This document shows, piece after piece, positions 7,559 through 14,805 of a DNA stretch of 18,186 bases (positions are counted from its first letter, which is position 1; the number at the start of each line of letters is the position of its first letter). Under the pieces are notes generated by a model that was given only the letters and a program-made list of their open reading frames with translations, did not search any database and had not been told where the DNA came from. Where the stretch lies: the NCBI GenBank assembly GCA_023424865.1, contig JAFADM010000371.1, positions 1 to 18,186 of the forward strand. The letters run 5' to 3'. The stretch is from Bacillota bacterium. GTDB taxonomy: Bacteria; Bacillota_A; Clostridia; DSM-8532. The translations under genes were made by a program, and so were the position numbers.

Positions 7559-7645
7559 CTAGAGTGGGCTTTGCCCGCAACCCAATTGGAGAGAAGCACC
7601 TATAAAAATTCTTGTTTTTATTAACGTTTATTAGCGATAAGGTAC
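7559..7645 (+). ncRNA. Recurrent structured leader RNA, copy 1 (class unassigned)
   Basis: These 87 bases align with 14695-14780 with a single one-base gap, about 60 of 86 positions identical by hand count. Hairpin 1 (7564-7578: GTGGGC, loop TTT, GCCCGC) and hairpin 2 (7627-7641: TTTAT, loop TAGCG, ATAAG) exist in both copies. In both stems a T.G pair here is a C-G pair in the other copy. The conserved unpaired block between them includes CCGCAA, AATTG and AGAAGC. The strong promoter at 7523 starts transcription at its edge, and an ORF follows 22 bases after its end. It does not match the riboswitch consensus sequences I know. Confidence 0.6.
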
Positions 7646-7667
7646 TAAAAAGGAAGAAAATAAGAGT

Positions 7668-7793
7668 ATGCAAATTAAGGAAGAAGGTGAAGGAAGAAAA
7701 ATGCATATAAAAAAGAAATCACTCCAGGTAAGTTTTTTGATTGTTTCCATACTTTTGTTTATTGCATTGAATCTATCCTTCTTTTTCCCCTGA
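7668..7793 (+). CDS. Small membrane-peptide ORF, 41 codons
   Basis: ATG 7668 lies 22 bases after the conserved leader, almost where the SLH gene starts after copy 2 (25 bases). AGGAAG at 7651-7656 is a possible ribosome binding site, and a second in-frame ATG at 7701 has GAAGGAAG-like sequence before it. The peptide has a charged N-terminus ending in HIKKK, then the hydrophobic stretch VSFLIVSILLFIALNLSFFF, and stops. It could be a real small membrane protein, a regulatory leader peptide, or the surviving signal sequence of a lost secreted protein. I recognise no family. Confidence 0.45.
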   Translation: MQIKEEGEGRKMHIKKKSLQVSFLIVSILLFIALNLSFFFP

Positions 7794-7853
7794 TATTTCC
7801 CGGAAATTTGTTCAAGAGTAAATGATAGGGCTCCTTAAAGGGAGGTGTGCTAT

Positions 7854-8672
7854 TTGGGTTACAACTATGGCCGGCCTGTACCCGCTGCGGCGAAGATGAA
7901 CAGATTGCCGGCATTTTTGCTGTTTTTGGCCGTATTGGCCTTTGTTGCAGCTGATTTGGTGTTCGATATGAATTTTAACTGGGTTGATTATACCATTGTC
8001 ATTGTTGTGGCTCTGTTTGGATTCAGAGGGTATTCAAAAGGGCTGGTTAATACGGTCTTCAGCCTTGTAGGCTATTTGGCCGGTATTGTCATGGCCTTTA
8101 TCTTTTCACCCAAGCTGGCTTTAATGCTTCAAAATTCGCCTCTGGGAAAGACCGTAGGCGATAAACTTTCAAGCGTTATGCCCACACTGTCCACACTGGA
8201 GGCTGTTAAGGTAAATGAGACTACCTCGCCCTTTGAGGTTATTACCTCTTATCCGGAGATTGAAGCTTTTATCTCCCGGAATCCGTTTATTAAGCAAATT
8301 GTTACAACCACGGGAACGGCAGCCGAAACCGGTGCCCTGTACCAGGAAACCGTTGTATCCATCAATGATCTGCTCATTTATTCGGTTTTAAACGTTTTAG
8401 CGCTTATTATCCTTTTTATTGGGGTTAAGCTTATAGTGGTTTTGGTGGGACGTTTGCTGTCCACCGTTATCAATACCACAGCTCTTCTCGGCACCGCGAA
8501 CCGGGCAGGCGGAATGGCTGTGGGACTTGGAATCGGCCTCATTCTGGTTTATATTGCCTTTGGTCTTGTCATACCCTCCTTAAGCTCCCTTGAAATGATA
8601 CGTATTCCTGATTCCTATGGGGATTCTGTTGTATTAACGTGGTTTAACCATTTGTTTGCAAGTTCACAATAA
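7854..8672 (+). CDS. CvpA-family integral membrane protein
   Basis: A 272-aa membrane protein with a CvpA-like domain: after a first hydrophobic helix (about residues 17-36) comes VDYTIVIVVALFGFRGYSKG and LVNTVFSLVGYLAGIVMAFI, the family's polar GxRGxxxG turn between helices. Two more hydrophobic segments lie near residues 175-205 and 220-242, giving about five helices. The central 95-170 region is probably an extracytoplasmic loop. I chose TTG 7854 because GGGAGG (7840-7845) lies eight bases upstream; the GTG at 7845 overlaps that site. CvpA proteins are linked to colicin V export and envelope functions in proteobacteria; their role in Bacillota is unclear. It lies in the transcript started at 7523. 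Confidence 0.8.
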   Translation: MGYNYGRPVPAAAKMNRLPAFLLFLAVLAFVAADLVFDMNFNWVDYTIVIVVALFGFRGYSKGLVNTVFSLVGYLAGIVMAFIFSPKLALMLQNSPLGKTVGDKLSSVMPTLSTLEAVKVNETTSPFEVITSYPEIEAFISRNPFIKQIVTTTGTAAETGALYQETVVSINDLLIYSVLNVLALIILFIGVKLIVVLVGRLLSTVINTTALLGTANRAGGMAVGLGIGLILVYIAFGLVIPSLSSLEMIRIPDSYGDSVVLTWFNHLFASSQ

Positions 8673-8685
8673 GTGGGGTATTTTT

Positions 8686-9069
8686 ATGAAAAGCATGAGA
8701 AATTTTTCTATCAGAGGCTCCGGGCGTCTATCCGAGAGGTATTATATTGACTGTGCCGGCAAGTATAAAACAGCTGATATTGCTGAAATAACCGGTGCTT
8801 CCAAGGAAAAGGTGGAGGCTTTATATCAGGCCCATAAGGGTGAATTGGACGACGGTGTAGGGGTTTTCTATTTTCCTTCCCGGGAAGATGCCCTTGATGT
8901 GCTGAAGGAGCTGGAAACCATTCTTGACGGCAGAGGTGCGGGAAAGCTGGTTTTTCTTACCTTTGAGGAAATCGATTATATCCGTCAGGCCCTCATAAAT
9001 GAAGGAAGCAATATAATAAATGTCAGAAATGATTTAAAGAAATACATATTTGATAAGTTCAATGGATGA
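8686..9069 (+). CDS. Hypothetical protein, unrecognised
   Basis: A 127-aa soluble protein whose ATG 8686 lies 13 bases after the CvpA-family stop, with GTGGGG as a weak binding site; an earlier in-frame TTG at 8656 overlaps the upstream gene and is less likely. Residues ~30-50 (YKTADIAEITGASKEKVEALY) look like a helix-turn-helix, with alternation of small and hydrophobic residues and a GAS turn, but no family is recognised. The C-terminal half is charged and helical (FEEIDYIRQALINEGSNI). It has no signal peptide or membrane segment. It is tightly coupled to the CvpA-family gene, which suggests joint expression. It is followed by an AT-rich gap holding the next promoter; no convincing terminator is visible. 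Confidence 0.75.
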   Translation: MKSMRNFSIRGSGRLSERYYIDCAGKYKTADIAEITGASKEKVEALYQAHKGELDDGVGVFYFPSREDALDVLKELETILDGRGAGKLVFLTFEEIDYIRQALINEGSNIINVRNDLKKYIFDKFNG

Positions 9070-9107
9070 TTTTGCAAGTCGGCAAGCCTCTTTTTTGCAC
9101 ACTCCTA

Positions 9108-9137
9108 TTGACTTTTGGCCTGTTTTGTCCTTATAAT
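9108..9137 (+). promoter_or_regulatory. Sigma-A-type promoter of the amino-acid ABC operon
   Basis: TTGACT (9108-9113), an 18-base spacer and TATAAT (9132-9137) lie 33 bases before the start of the binding-protein gene. Confidence 0.75.
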
Positions 9138-9170
9138 CAAGAAAAAGATTGTATGTGAGGGGAAATAATT

Positions 9171-9974
9171 ATGAGAACAAAATGGGCCCTTGTAGGATTA
9201 ACGGTGGTTCTGTCCGCCGCACTCATGTTTTCAGGATGCGGAACAAAGCCGGCAGCCAGTGGCAACGAAGTGCTTACAATTGCTGTAGACGATACTTATC
9301 CTCCTATGGAATATAGAGATGAGAAAAATGAGCTGGTGGGCTTTGATATCGATTTTGCCAAAGCGCTCGGCGAAAAGATGGGTAAAACCATTGAATTCAA
9401 ATCCATTGCATGGGACACCATTTTTGCCGGACTTGACGCCGGAAACTATGATGCCATTATCTCCTCCGTCAGTATGACACCGACCAGGCTTGAAAACTAT
9501 GAGTTCACAAAGCCCTATCTGGCCAACGGACAGGTTATTGTGGTTAAGCCCGGCGACACCTCCGTTACCAAGGTTGAGGATCTCGCAGGCAAGATTGTAG
9601 GTGTTCAAATTGCGACAACCGCTGACGAAGCTTGCGCAAAGCAGCTTGAGACGATGAAGTTTGAGCTCAAGCAGTATGACGAGATTATCCAGACCTTTGA
9701 GGCGCTGAATTCCGGAAACATCGAGTGTGTGGTTGTTGACTACGCCGTAGCTATCGACTATGCCACCAAATATCCTGACAAGTATGTTATTACTTCTACC
9801 CAGCTTACCAACGAACCCATTTCCATTTGCATTAAAAAGGGAAATACCGCTCTCAGAGACGAGTTCCAGAAGGCCCTCACCGAGCTTCAGACCGAGGGTA
9901 AAATGGGCGAGCTTTCCAAGACCTGGTTCGGTGGAAAGGATTTCACCTCCAATATTGACGAGAATCTGTATTGA
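9171..9974 (+). CDS. Polar amino-acid ABC transporter, solute-binding lipoprotein (SBP_bac_3)
   Basis: A 267-aa extracellular binding protein anchored as a lipoprotein. The N-terminus MRTKWALVGLTVVLSAALMF is a signal peptide ending in the lipobox FSGC, with Cys23 as lipidation site. The mature domain shows the family pattern: LTIAVDDTYPPMEYRD, LVGFDIDFAKALGEKMGK, WDTIFAGLDAGNYDAIIS, MTPTRLENYEFTKPYL, and GKIVGVQIATTADEA, then the second hinge and LQTEGKMGELSKTWFG at the C-terminus. Family members bind polar or basic amino acids, cystine or glutamine; the ligand cannot be told from the sequence. AGGGG lies eight bases before the ATG. The permease and ATPase genes follow in the same direction, after a stable hairpin. 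Confidence 0.93.
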   Translation: MRTKWALVGLTVVLSAALMFSGCGTKPAASGNEVLTIAVDDTYPPMEYRDEKNELVGFDIDFAKALGEKMGKTIEFKSIAWDTIFAGLDAGNYDAIISSVSMTPTRLENYEFTKPYLANGQVIVVKPGDTSVTKVEDLAGKIVGVQIATTADEACAKQLETMKFELKQYDEIIQTFEALNSGNIECVVVDYAVAIDYATKYPDKYVITSTQLTNEPISICIKKGNTALRDEFQKALTELQTEGKMGELSKTWFGGKDFTSNIDENLY

Positions 9975-10045
9975 TTCTATTGCACCGCAAGGCTGTAAAC
10001 CCAAGTAACCAATGCTGTGAAATGACTATTATTTTTACAAACAAA

Positions 10046-10075
10046 GCATGTGTCCTGCCAGTGCAGGACACATGC
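10046..10075. promoter_or_regulatory. Perfect 13-bp intercistronic hairpin
   Basis: GCATGTGTCCTGC (10046-10058) and GCAGGACACATGC (10063-10075) pair perfectly around the loop CAGT. No T-run follows on the + strand (GCGTTTAGC), so it is not a canonical terminator in that direction. Its place between binding-protein and permease genes fits an mRNA-stabilising or attenuating hairpin that keeps the binding protein in excess. Read on the - strand it is followed by TTTGTTTG. Confidence 0.7.
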
Positions 10076-10090
10076 GCGTTTAGCGGTTCG

Positions 10091-10139
10091 GCAGGGCTGA
10101 CGGGTATTTCCGGGCCTTGACCGGGCGATACCATTCTGC
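10091..10139 (+). promoter_or_regulatory. Possible nested stem-loop ahead of the permease gene
   Basis: GCAG (10091-10094) / CTGC (10136-10139), GGTAT (10103-10107) / ATACC (10128-10132) and CCGG (10110-10113) / CCGG (10121-10124) can form three nested helices ending just before the ribosome binding site of the permease. Each helix is short. Confidence 0.35.
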
Positions 10140-10152
10140 GAGGTGTTTAAGT

Positions 10153-10815
10153 ATGCCACAATCATTGGAACGTATTCTTTCGAGTTGGCCTATTTTAATG
10201 GAGGCGACAGGAAAAACCCTTTTCCTTACCTTTACGAGCATAATAGTAGGTGTTGTTCTTGCCCTGTTTCTTGCCTTGGGAAGGATATCGCGCATAAAGC
10301 CCATTAAGGGTTTCTGCTGGACTTACATATGGATTTTCCGGGGAACCCCCATGCTCCTGCAAATCTATTTTATTTACTTTATTGCTCCCAAGCTCTTCGA
10401 CAACGCTTTTCGCATGAATGAATATTTCGCTGCCATTCTGGCTCTTGGCCTAAACTCGGCGGCTTATCTTGCAGAAATTATCAGGGCGGCGATTCAGTCC
10501 ATCGACAAGGGGCAGCTGGAAGCTTCAAAAGCCCTGGGCATGCATTCCAGGCTGGCTATGATGCGTATTATCATTCCCCAGTCCATAAGGCGTATGATAC
10601 CGCCGGTGGGCAATGAGTTTATCATGCTTCTTAAGGATACCTCCCTGGTGTCCGCCGTGAGCATAACCGAGCTTCTTCGTGTTACCCGGCAAATGACCAA
10701 TTCAACGGGAGATCCCGTTTATTATCTTCCGGCAGTAGTTATTTATCTGTTTTTAACCACCATTTTTACCTATGTTTTTGAGAAGCTGGAGAAGAAATAC
10801 TCGATTTACGAATAA
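10153..10815 (+). CDS. Polar amino-acid ABC transporter, permease (HisM/GlnP type)
   Basis: A 220-aa inner-membrane subunit. The start ATG 10153 follows GAGGTG at the right distance; the open frame reaches back to 10117 without a binding site. Hydrophobic segments cover roughly residues 12-40, 55-75, 90-105 and 185-205. The family opening [20 protein letters not shown] and the [15 protein letters not shown] motif are present. The EAA loop that contacts the ATPase is clear: [20 protein letters not shown]. The gene is separated from the binding-protein gene by 178 bases carrying hairpins. It is followed after 55 bases by the ATPase gene. A single permease gene suggests a homodimeric pore. Confidence 0.93.
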   Translation: MPQSLERILSSWPILMEATGKTLFLTFTSIIVGVVLALFLALGRISRIKPIKGFCWTYIWIFRGTPMLLQIYFIYFIAPKLFDNAFRMNEYFAAILALGLNSAAYLAEIIRAAIQSIDKGQLEASKALGMHSRLAMMRIIIPQSIRRMIPPVGNEFIMLLKDTSLVSAVSITELLRVTRQMTNSTGDPVYYLPAVVIYLFLTTIFTYVFEKLEKKYSIYE

Positions 10816-10870
10816 GAATGGAGTATTTATACCAGGAACGGAGAAAAAAACGGCAGGGGATGACTTCAAT

Positions 10871-11623
10871 ATGATTAGAATGGAAAATATTCATAAATCC
10901 TTTGGTACTCTTCAGGTTTTAAAGGGTATCGATTTTACCGTCAGCAAGGGCGAAGTGGTATGTGTCATTGGCCCCAGCGGCTCGGGAAAATCCACTCTTT
11001 TACGATGCATTAACCACCTTGAACGCATTACCACGGGGAAAATCATTATTGATAACGAAATAATGGATGAGCGGAATGATAATAAGGATCTGGTACGCAT
11101 TCCTCATAAAAAGGTTTTAAAGCTATGCTCGGAAGTGGGTATGGTTTTTCAGCGCTTTAACCTTTTTCCTCATATGACGGCGCTGCAAAATGTCATGGAA
11201 GCGCCTGTTCATGTTTTGAAGGTTCCCAAAGACAAAGCCCGTGAGGAAGCTATGGAGCTTCTTAAAAATGTCGGACTAAGTGAAAAGGCCGATGTTTATC
11301 CGTCCAGACTGTCCGGCGGACAGCAGCAGCGTGTGGCAATTGCCAGAGCTCTTGCCATGAAGCCCAAGGCCATGCTTTTTGATGAACCCACATCCGCTTT
11401 GGATCCTGAGCTTGTAGGCGAAGTTTTGGAGGTTATGAAAAAGCTTGCCCGCGAAAAGATGACGATGATTGTTGTAACCCATGAAATGGGTTTTGCCAGA
11501 GATGTGGCCGACAGGGTTATTTTTATGGACGAAGGCCGATGCATTGAGGAAGCAACACCGGAGGAAATTTTTACCAGACCGCGCCATGAACGCACCAAAG
11601 CCTTTTTGAGCCGCATTTTGTAA
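10871..11623 (+). CDS. Polar amino-acid ABC transporter, ATPase (GlnQ/HisP type)
   Basis: A 250-aa nucleotide-binding subunit energising the importer. Walker A is GPSGSGKST at residues 34-42, the Q-loop [18 protein letters not shown], the signature LSGGQQQ at 147-153, Walker B with Asp171-Glu172 ([11 protein letters not shown]), and the H-loop His204 ([10 protein letters not shown]). All catalytic residues are intact. ATG 10871 has AGGGGA about ten bases upstream; the longer frame from 10772 overlaps the permease gene and adds a non-homologous extension. The segment [20 protein letters not shown] between Walker A and the Q-loop is slightly longer than in many relatives. It is last in the operon; the 89 bases after it show no clear terminator. 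Confidence 0.95.
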   Translation: MIRMENIHKSFGTLQVLKGIDFTVSKGEVVCVIGPSGSGKSTLLRCINHLERITTGKIIIDNEIMDERNDNKDLVRIPHKKVLKLCSEVGMVFQRFNLFPHMTALQNVMEAPVHVLKVPKDKAREEAMELLKNVGLSEKADVYPSRLSGGQQQRVAIARALAMKPKAMLFDEPTSALDPELVGEVLEVMKKLAREKMTMIVVTHEMGFARDVADRVIFMDEGRCIEEATPEEIFTRPRHERTKAFLSRIL

Positions 11624-11712
11624 TCAAAGAGTAACGTAAAAAAGATTTATAAGCTGCCTGTTCATGCCGATATCACCTATAGCAGATTTTATCTTGAATG
11701 GAGGCAGCACCA

Positions 11713-14649
11713 TTGCGCTTATATAAAAAAGTCCTTGCGGCAGGACTTGCAGCCTGCCTGGCAATCGGTTGCATTTCGCCGGGATATCTCACGGCGGCGG
11801 GGGCCACGAGTGAAACCCCTGCAAGAACCTTCAGCGGAACACTTAAGGCTTCCGCGCTTCTTAGCAATATTTCCTATACCGATGTTCGCAATTCCACGTC
11901 CTTTGCAAGGGATGCCGTTTATGAAACGGGAGCTCTAGAGCTTTTGAAGGGTAGTCTCACCTCAGCCGGAACCCGGGTCTTTGGGCTTCAAAACACCTTG
12001 AGTGTGGATCAGGCCCTTGCTGCTGTTTACAATATGGTGGGCAGGGAAGCGGAGGCTCAGCAGGCGGCTCAGGCTCTGGATCTTGCCAGGGCAGCCAATG
12101 CAAGGCTATATCCCGCACCACGCATGTGGTCCGACGGCTACATTCAATTAGCCTATAATGACGGCTTAATCACTCTTCAGGATTATTATGCCGCTTTAGG
12201 CCAAACCGGGACAGGCTCGACCTTTAATCGTTCGGCTGCCGTTACCCGGGAGGATTTGGCCTATTACGCCGCTTCGGTAATGAAGCTGGTACCCGTCAAT
12301 TCCCAAACCAATATCTTTAATTCCTACAGAGACTGGAATCAGTCCAATCCCCATCGTATACCCCAAATTGAAGCCCTTTTGCAAAATAAAATCATGAGCG
12401 GAGACACCAATGGCTATTTCAGGCCCAAGGCGTCCGTTACACGTGCCGAGCTGGCTCAGATTATTGTCAATGCCGAACCGGTGCTGTTCACGCTTTTAGG
12501 CTATGAGAAGTTTACAGGAACCATAGAAGATATTATATCCGGCAAGGATATGTCCAACGGCAATAACCGTGCCACAACCACCTTAAATATCCGCAGCAGC
12601 GGAGGGGATCTTCATACCCTTACAGGGACGGAGGAGCTGTCCAACGGCAAAAACGAGCAGACAGGACAAAGCAACACCCTGTTATCCTCGTCGGTGGTGC
12701 TGAAAAGTGGAAGCCTGGGACTTCTGAATACCCTCAAACCCGGCGATTTTATCCGTTATATTTCAAATGCTGCCAACGAGGTTGTATTCATTCAGGTAAT
12801 ACCCTCCGAGGGCACCCGATATTATCTGGGGCGTGTGGGCCAGGTGGACACGACAGGCAAGACTGTTGAGTTTTCACGGTACCTGGAGCTTCCCTACCCC
12901 GATATACGCACACTGGATTCCAAAACCCTCAATAACCTGCAGCCCACCGGTGCTGCGGATCGCTATTCGGTGAGCAATTCCGCAAGAGTCTATGACAGCG
13001 GGTCGGTAGGAGATCTCAGTACGGTTAAAGCCCGCAGCGATTATATTCTTACTGTGAAAAACGGTTTGGTGGAGAGCTTCGATCTTGTGAACGCCGCTCT
13101 CCTTGAGGATAAGGGCATGGCCACAGGCGTGGTTCGTGAGAATAATCCGTCCCTGGGCTACATGACCCTCTATTTTGCAGACGGCTCCGGCACCTCCCCC
13201 ACAAGCGAGGAGAGCCTGACGGCTTTGCGCAATTTCCTTTACGGCTATGATGTTCCTGTTACCCGGGACGGCGTGGCAGTATCTGCCGAAAGCATTCTTC
13301 CCGGGGATTTCGTTTTTGTAAAGCTTGACGACGACGGTTATATTACGGGCATCAGTGCAAAGAGCTATTACAATGCTGTTGAAGGTACCCTTTACACAAA
13401 GACAGGCTCCAACATAACGGTAAAAAAGAGCGACGGAAGCTTTGTATCCTATACGGTTTCCTCAGCTGTTCCCATTTATAAGAACGGTTATGCCACCACC
13501 TTAAGCGAGGCCCATACGGGGGATTCCATCCGACTTTACATTCAAAGCATCGGCGGAAGCCTTTTTATCGGAAGTATTGATGTTGAAAAAAATCCACAGC
13601 CCATCACAGGCCTTTACAGAGGAACTCTGGAAAACTACAATACCGTATCCGATTCCTTGGTGGTTTCGGGAGTGAAGGAATTTGTTAACGGCAGATGGGA
13701 AAATGCTTCTACGGTGGGAATGGTCTCACTTACCTTTAACGGAACCTATAAGGACCGTCCGGGAAGGGTTTCCGCCGGCGGAACCGTCTATTACGCCATA
13801 AAGAAGGATGTGGACGGCAAGGATAAAATTGTTGCCGCAGCCTACAGGAGCGCTTCGGTTTATGAAACCCTTGTAAGCGACAATGTTCTTTCGGTTCAAA
13901 GCGCTTTAAAAACCGTCGCTTTTGAAAATCTTTCCGATACGGTATACTATGATGAGAACACCCTGGTTGTCAGGGATGGGCGCCTGGTAGACATGACCTC
14001 CCTGTCCAGCCTGGATCCGGTTAAGGCCTCTCTGGAAAGGGCAAGCAGCGCAAGCGGCTATATTGTGCCCGTATTGGTAAGCGAAACAGGCACGCAGATT
14101 TCGGGGCTTACCGTATACCGGGGCAGGATAAAAGCCATAACCCCGTCGAAAACAGTGACGGTGGAATCCTTTGCCCAGCTTAGCGGTATTACCTGGAACT
14201 TTACCAATACCCCTAAAACCTTTGATTTGGATATCAGCTCCACCCGCTTCCTGGCGGATGACGGAGTGACCAATGTTCAAGAGCTGAATGACACTTATCT
14301 TACGAAAACCGTTTACATCGTGGCTGACGGCACCAGGACCAGGCTCATCAGTACGGCAGGCTATGCCAATACTCCCGTACGTGGAAGAATCGGTTCGGTC
14401 ACTGTGAATACATCTGAGGACGGAACAGCAACAGGAGGCGCTACAGTTACTCTTAATGAGGCCATGACCTATAGCTCGGACACCTTTGTCTGGAAAAGCA
14501 GCGCCAATATTACAGTAACCCTTCCTGAAAATGCCATAGTATTGAGAAAGGGACAGCTTGTAGAGCCCGGCGCGCTTAAGAAGGGGGATTCGGTTCGGAT
14601 TCTCAATCTATCCACAGGCAACACCGGAATCATCGTGCTGTGCGACTGA
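11713..14649 (+). CDS. Secreted SLH-domain surface protein with beta-repeat C-terminal region
   Basis: A 978-aa exported protein. I chose TTG 11713 because TGGAGG (11699-11704) lies eight bases before it; the ATG at 11698 overlaps that site. The N-terminus MRLYKKVLAAGLAACLAIGC continues to a likely signal peptidase site near LTAAGA. Three SLH-like segments follow: about residues 50-115 (divergent), 120-190, and the best one at 199-254, ending GDTNGYFRPKASVTRAELAQ. SLH domains hold proteins to pyruvylated secondary wall polymer. The remaining ~700 residues are predicted beta-rich, with a recurring GD motif at KPGDFIRYIS, LPGDFVFVKLDDDGYITGIS, HTGDSIRLYIQS and KKGDSVRILNLSTG. No catalytic motif is seen, so a structural or S-layer role is inferred. 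It precedes a second SLH gene and an S41 protease gene. Confidence 0.85.
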   Translation: MRLYKKVLAAGLAACLAIGCISPGYLTAAGATSETPARTFSGTLKASALLSNISYTDVRNSTSFARDAVYETGALELLKGSLTSAGTRVFGLQNTLSVDQALAAVYNMVGREAEAQQAAQALDLARAANARLYPAPRMWSDGYIQLAYNDGLITLQDYYAALGQTGTGSTFNRSAAVTREDLAYYAASVMKLVPVNSQTNIFNSYRDWNQSNPHRIPQIEALLQNKIMSGDTNGYFRPKASVTRAELAQIIVNAEPVLFTLLGYEKFTGTIEDIISGKDMSNGNNRATTTLNIRSSGGDLHTLTGTEELSNGKNEQTGQSNTLLSSSVVLKSGSLGLLNTLKPGDFIRYISNAANEVVFIQVIPSEGTRYYLGRVGQVDTTGKTVEFSRYLELPYPDIRTLDSKTLNNLQPTGAADRYSVSNSARVYDSGSVGDLSTVKARSDYILTVKNGLVESFDLVNAALLEDKGMATGVVRENNPSLGYMTLYFADGSGTSPTSEESLTALRNFLYGYDVPVTRDGVAVSAESILPGDFVFVKLDDDGYITGISAKSYYNAVEGTLYTKTGSNITVKKSDGSFVSYTVSSAVPIYKNGYATTLSEAHTGDSIRLYIQSIGGSLFIGSIDVEKNPQPITGLYRGTLENYNTVSDSLVVSGVKEFVNGRWENASTVGMVSLTFNGTYKDRPGRVSAGGTVYYAIKKDVDGKDKIVAAAYRSASVYETLVSDNVLSVQSALKTVAFENLSDTVYYDENTLVVRDGRLVDMTSLSSLDPVKASLERASSASGYIVPVLVSETGTQISGLTVYRGRIKAITPSKTVTVESFAQLSGITWNFTNTPKTFDLDISSTRFLADDGVTNVQELNDTYLTKTVYIVADGTRTRLISTAGYANTPVRGRIGSVTVNTSEDGTATGGATVTLNEAMTYSSDTFVWKSSANITVTLPENAIVLRKGQLVEPGALKKGDSVRILNLSTGNTGIIVLCD

Positions 14650-14694
14650 CAAACCTAAAAACATGAACCCTCTCAAGCATAGGAAAGAACATGA

Positions 14695-14780
14695 CTAAAG
14701 CGGGTAACGCCCGCAATCTAATTGATAAGAAGCGCCGGTGAAGCAAGTTGTTTTATTGACTCTTATCAGCTATAAGATAC
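14695..14780 (+). ncRNA. Recurrent structured leader RNA, copy 2 (class unassigned)
   Basis: Aligns with 7559-7645. Hairpin 1 is GCGGG (14700-14704) / CCCGC (14710-14714); hairpin 2 is CTTAT (14762-14766) / ATAAG (14772-14776). An additional long-range helix, TGATAAGA (14723-14730) with TCTTATCA (14761-14768), is perfect here, overlaps hairpin 2, and is absent from copy 1. It ends 25 bases before the SLH gene start. No good promoter is visible directly upstream, unlike copy 1. Confidence 0.55.
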
Positions 14781-14805
14781 GAAGGAAAGGATATGGTAGG
14801 TTAGC

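Noticed and set aside
7845..7853. GTG start at 7845 for the CvpA-family gene
   Set aside because: The codon is part of the GGGAGGTG ribosome binding site; TTG 7854 has ideal spacing.
9068..9100. Terminator after the 8686-9069 gene
   Set aside because: A T6 run at 9091-9096 is preceded only by a GGC/GCC stem, too weak to support.
9231..10004. Long (257-codon) open frame on the - strand opposite the solute-binding protein gene
   Set aside because: It is the mirror of a clearly real SBP gene with promoter, binding site and family motifs; no binding site precedes it and its translation shows no recognisable domain.
11713..11790. Lipoprotein signal (LAIGC) in the large SLH protein
   Set aside because: The -3 position is Ala rather than Leu/Val/Ile and a good signal peptidase I site follows; SLH proteins are normally wall-anchored through SLH.
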